A stretch of DNA of 64,000 bases from Branchipolynoe longqiensis (Eukaryota > Annelida > Polychaeta > Phyllodocida > Polynoidae), in NCBI GenBank assembly GCA_030323885.1, contig CM059188.1, positions 117,929,459-117,993,458 on the forward strand, given 5' to 3'. Of this stretch, positions 62,820 to 64,000 are shown in pieces (the first letter of the stretch is position 1; the number at the start of each line of letters is the position of its first letter). A program made the translations under genes and the position numbers. Below the pieces are notes generated by a model, which was given only the letters and a program-made list of their open reading frames with translations, had not been told where the DNA came from and searched no databases.

Positions 62820-63479
62820 CCACTTCCCACCTCCAATTTTACCCACCCACCCACACCTGCAGTTGATTGTGCCCACAACAATCAACAAAACCAAAAACCA
62901 ATCAAGCATTTAAACTAAAAAATAAAGAATACCATCTAATGAGCGACTGACACCCGCGCAGTTGACAGATCACACCTACTTAAATGTCACATTTCTGATA
63001 ATTTACCCTCTACTGTTATCTCATATTTTTATCATTAACTATTGCTATTGTACTTTAACGTAATTGATTACTCGTTTGTTAAATCGTTCACATGACTCAT
63101 ATGCCCTCATCACATTTCATTTTCCCAATATATCGGGGCCTTCGCTCGTTCGCTTCTTGCCCGATGATACACAGTCAATGTACATGCCGCCGGGCGGGCA
63201 GCGCCCGAATAAAAGCCTTGATTAACCCACTCATGCCTCTGAGTCAGCTGTGTCTGTGAGCAATGATGCACCAGAATGACCATGAATGAGCATCCCATTA
63301 GAACCAATTCGCATTTAAAAAAACAACGCTACATCTATTGAAGCCCGCTGACTAAGCTAACTAAGCCTCTGCGAGTGGCTAAAACACTACGCAGTTACCA
63401 CTGGGTGTAGCTCTAAGTAGCAGTGACTGTGAATTCTCATGTATAGAGATGTAAAGGCACTCATAATGCACTGTGCAGA
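62820..63479. other. Unique spacer
   Basis: AT-rich, no gene. GCCGCCGGGCGGGCAGCGCC near 63187 is a short GC-rich inverted word. Confidence 0.45.
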
Positions 63480-63865
63480 ATTAGCCTCGCCTTAGATCCT
63501 CAAGAGCAGTGTGAGCAGCTCTGAGCAGAACCACATGACGAGTTTGTTAGAGTTAGAATCAACCCAGCGGCTGGGCATTTATTAAGTGCACGTGAACACG
63601 CCCAGCCCGCTGCATTGCGGGTAGCTGGGCTTGTAGCTGTGATTCTAAACTGTGAGTGAGCAACTTGGAAAGAGCAGCTCGGTGATGCGCTTTGGTGAGC
63701 TGCTCGGTGTGAATGATGCCAGAAGCAGCTTTCTCTGAGCGGCTCGCTGTGAGCCCATGGATGAGTGTGAACAAGCCTCGCCGCCCTTTCTCCACTCGCC
63801 GATCCATCAGGCTGGTTATTATGGATACCAGCCACATCCAGTTGAGCAGCTCTCAACTAGAGCTA
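63480..63865. repeat. Diverged repeat rich in GAGCAGCTC / GTGAGC words
   Basis: AAGAGCAGCTCGGTGATGCG, GAGCTGCTCGGTGTGAATGA, TGAGCGGCTCGCTGTGAGCC. Palindromic AGCTGCT/AGCAGCT words recur about every 40 bp. Weakly similar to 26800 and 59290. Confidence 0.5.
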
Positions 63866-63876
63866 CTCACCGGCCC

Positions 63877-64000
63877 TACCTGCAGCCCCCGGCCTGCCCC
63901 TAGCCTGACGCCAGCCTGCCCCCGGCCTGCCCCCCAGCATGTCCGCCACCTGCAGCCCCCGGCCTGCCCCTAGCCTGCCCCCCAGCATGTCCGCTACCTG
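63877..64000. repeat. C-rich minisatellite running off the window
   Basis: ACCTGCAGCCCCCGGCCTGC then CCCTAGCCTG ... CCCCCCAGCATGTCCGC, with an approximate 75-bp period. The array continues past the right edge. Confidence 0.85.

Overview
The window reads as non-coding eukaryotic DNA, most likely from a marine invertebrate of the mollusc/lophotrochozoan type. There are no operons and no dense genes. Coding signal is limited to short high-GC3 islands with spliceosomal borders, and the rest is short interspersed elements, miniature inverted-repeat transposons, minisatellites and low-complexity tracts. The mollusc assignment rests on recall: the three-copy 'SINE-B' element (13.5, 38.9 and 62.0 kb) resembles a SINE that I remember as abundant in molluscs. 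It is therefore inference.

The one gene piece I trust is a 129-nt exon on the minus strand at 13284..13412. It encodes the segment of a furin/PC-type proprotein convertase that carries the catalytic Asp, with an AG acceptor and a GTAAGT donor. Its neighbouring exons are not recognisable here, so it sits among long, repeat-filled introns. A second, unnamed candidate exon (60729..60818, +) is supported mainly by high GC3 and an acceptor-like border. Very weak sORF candidates lie at 10583, 49698, 52152 and 62748. A LINE reverse-transcriptase C-terminus is decayed at 47.04-47.43 kb (-).

Layout. 0-6 kb: a 745-bp foldback, C-rich and triplet repeats, a SINE split by a MITE, a TG-rich tract, then a 500-N gap. 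6.7-10.7 kb: a 48-bp minisatellite, a MITE, a solo LTR with a 4-bp target duplication, and a 178-bp duplication. 11-14.6 kb: a GGATGTGG-type array and the convertase exon embedded in SINEs and a MITE. 15-20.7 kb: a 33-bp minisatellite, SINEs and a 593-bp Harbinger-like MITE. 20.8-26.5 kb: polypurine tracts ending in a 57-G run, plus SINEs and a 12-bp array. 26.9-31.3 kb: four tandem arrays and a second gap. 31.4-32.4 kb: two MITEs. 32.5-42.5 kb: CAC, C-rich and AGC low-complexity DNA with many SINEs. 42.8-51.9 kb: nested SINE/MITE insertions, a 51-bp array, a GC-box CpG-rich segment at 44.56-44.83 kb, tandem CRE palindromes at 46.43 kb, and a 752-bp foldback inside a SINE. 52-64 kb: C-rich tracts, a 54-bp array, a two-copy nested repeat, several minisatellites, a three-copy 204-bp tandem and a promoter-like CCAAT/GC-box/TATA cluster at 62.24-62.42 kb.

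Repeat names used below. SINE-A: tRNA-like head with a GGCCGAATCGGTAGAGCG-type box A, tail ending TAGATGTTGCTAGGACGTAAAAC. SINE-A2: same head, different tail. SINE-B: the possible mollusc SINE. SINE-C: tRNA-Gln-like head. Repeats D, E, F and X: dispersed repeats found at two or more places in the window. The many long open frames inside simple repeats are not treated as genes.
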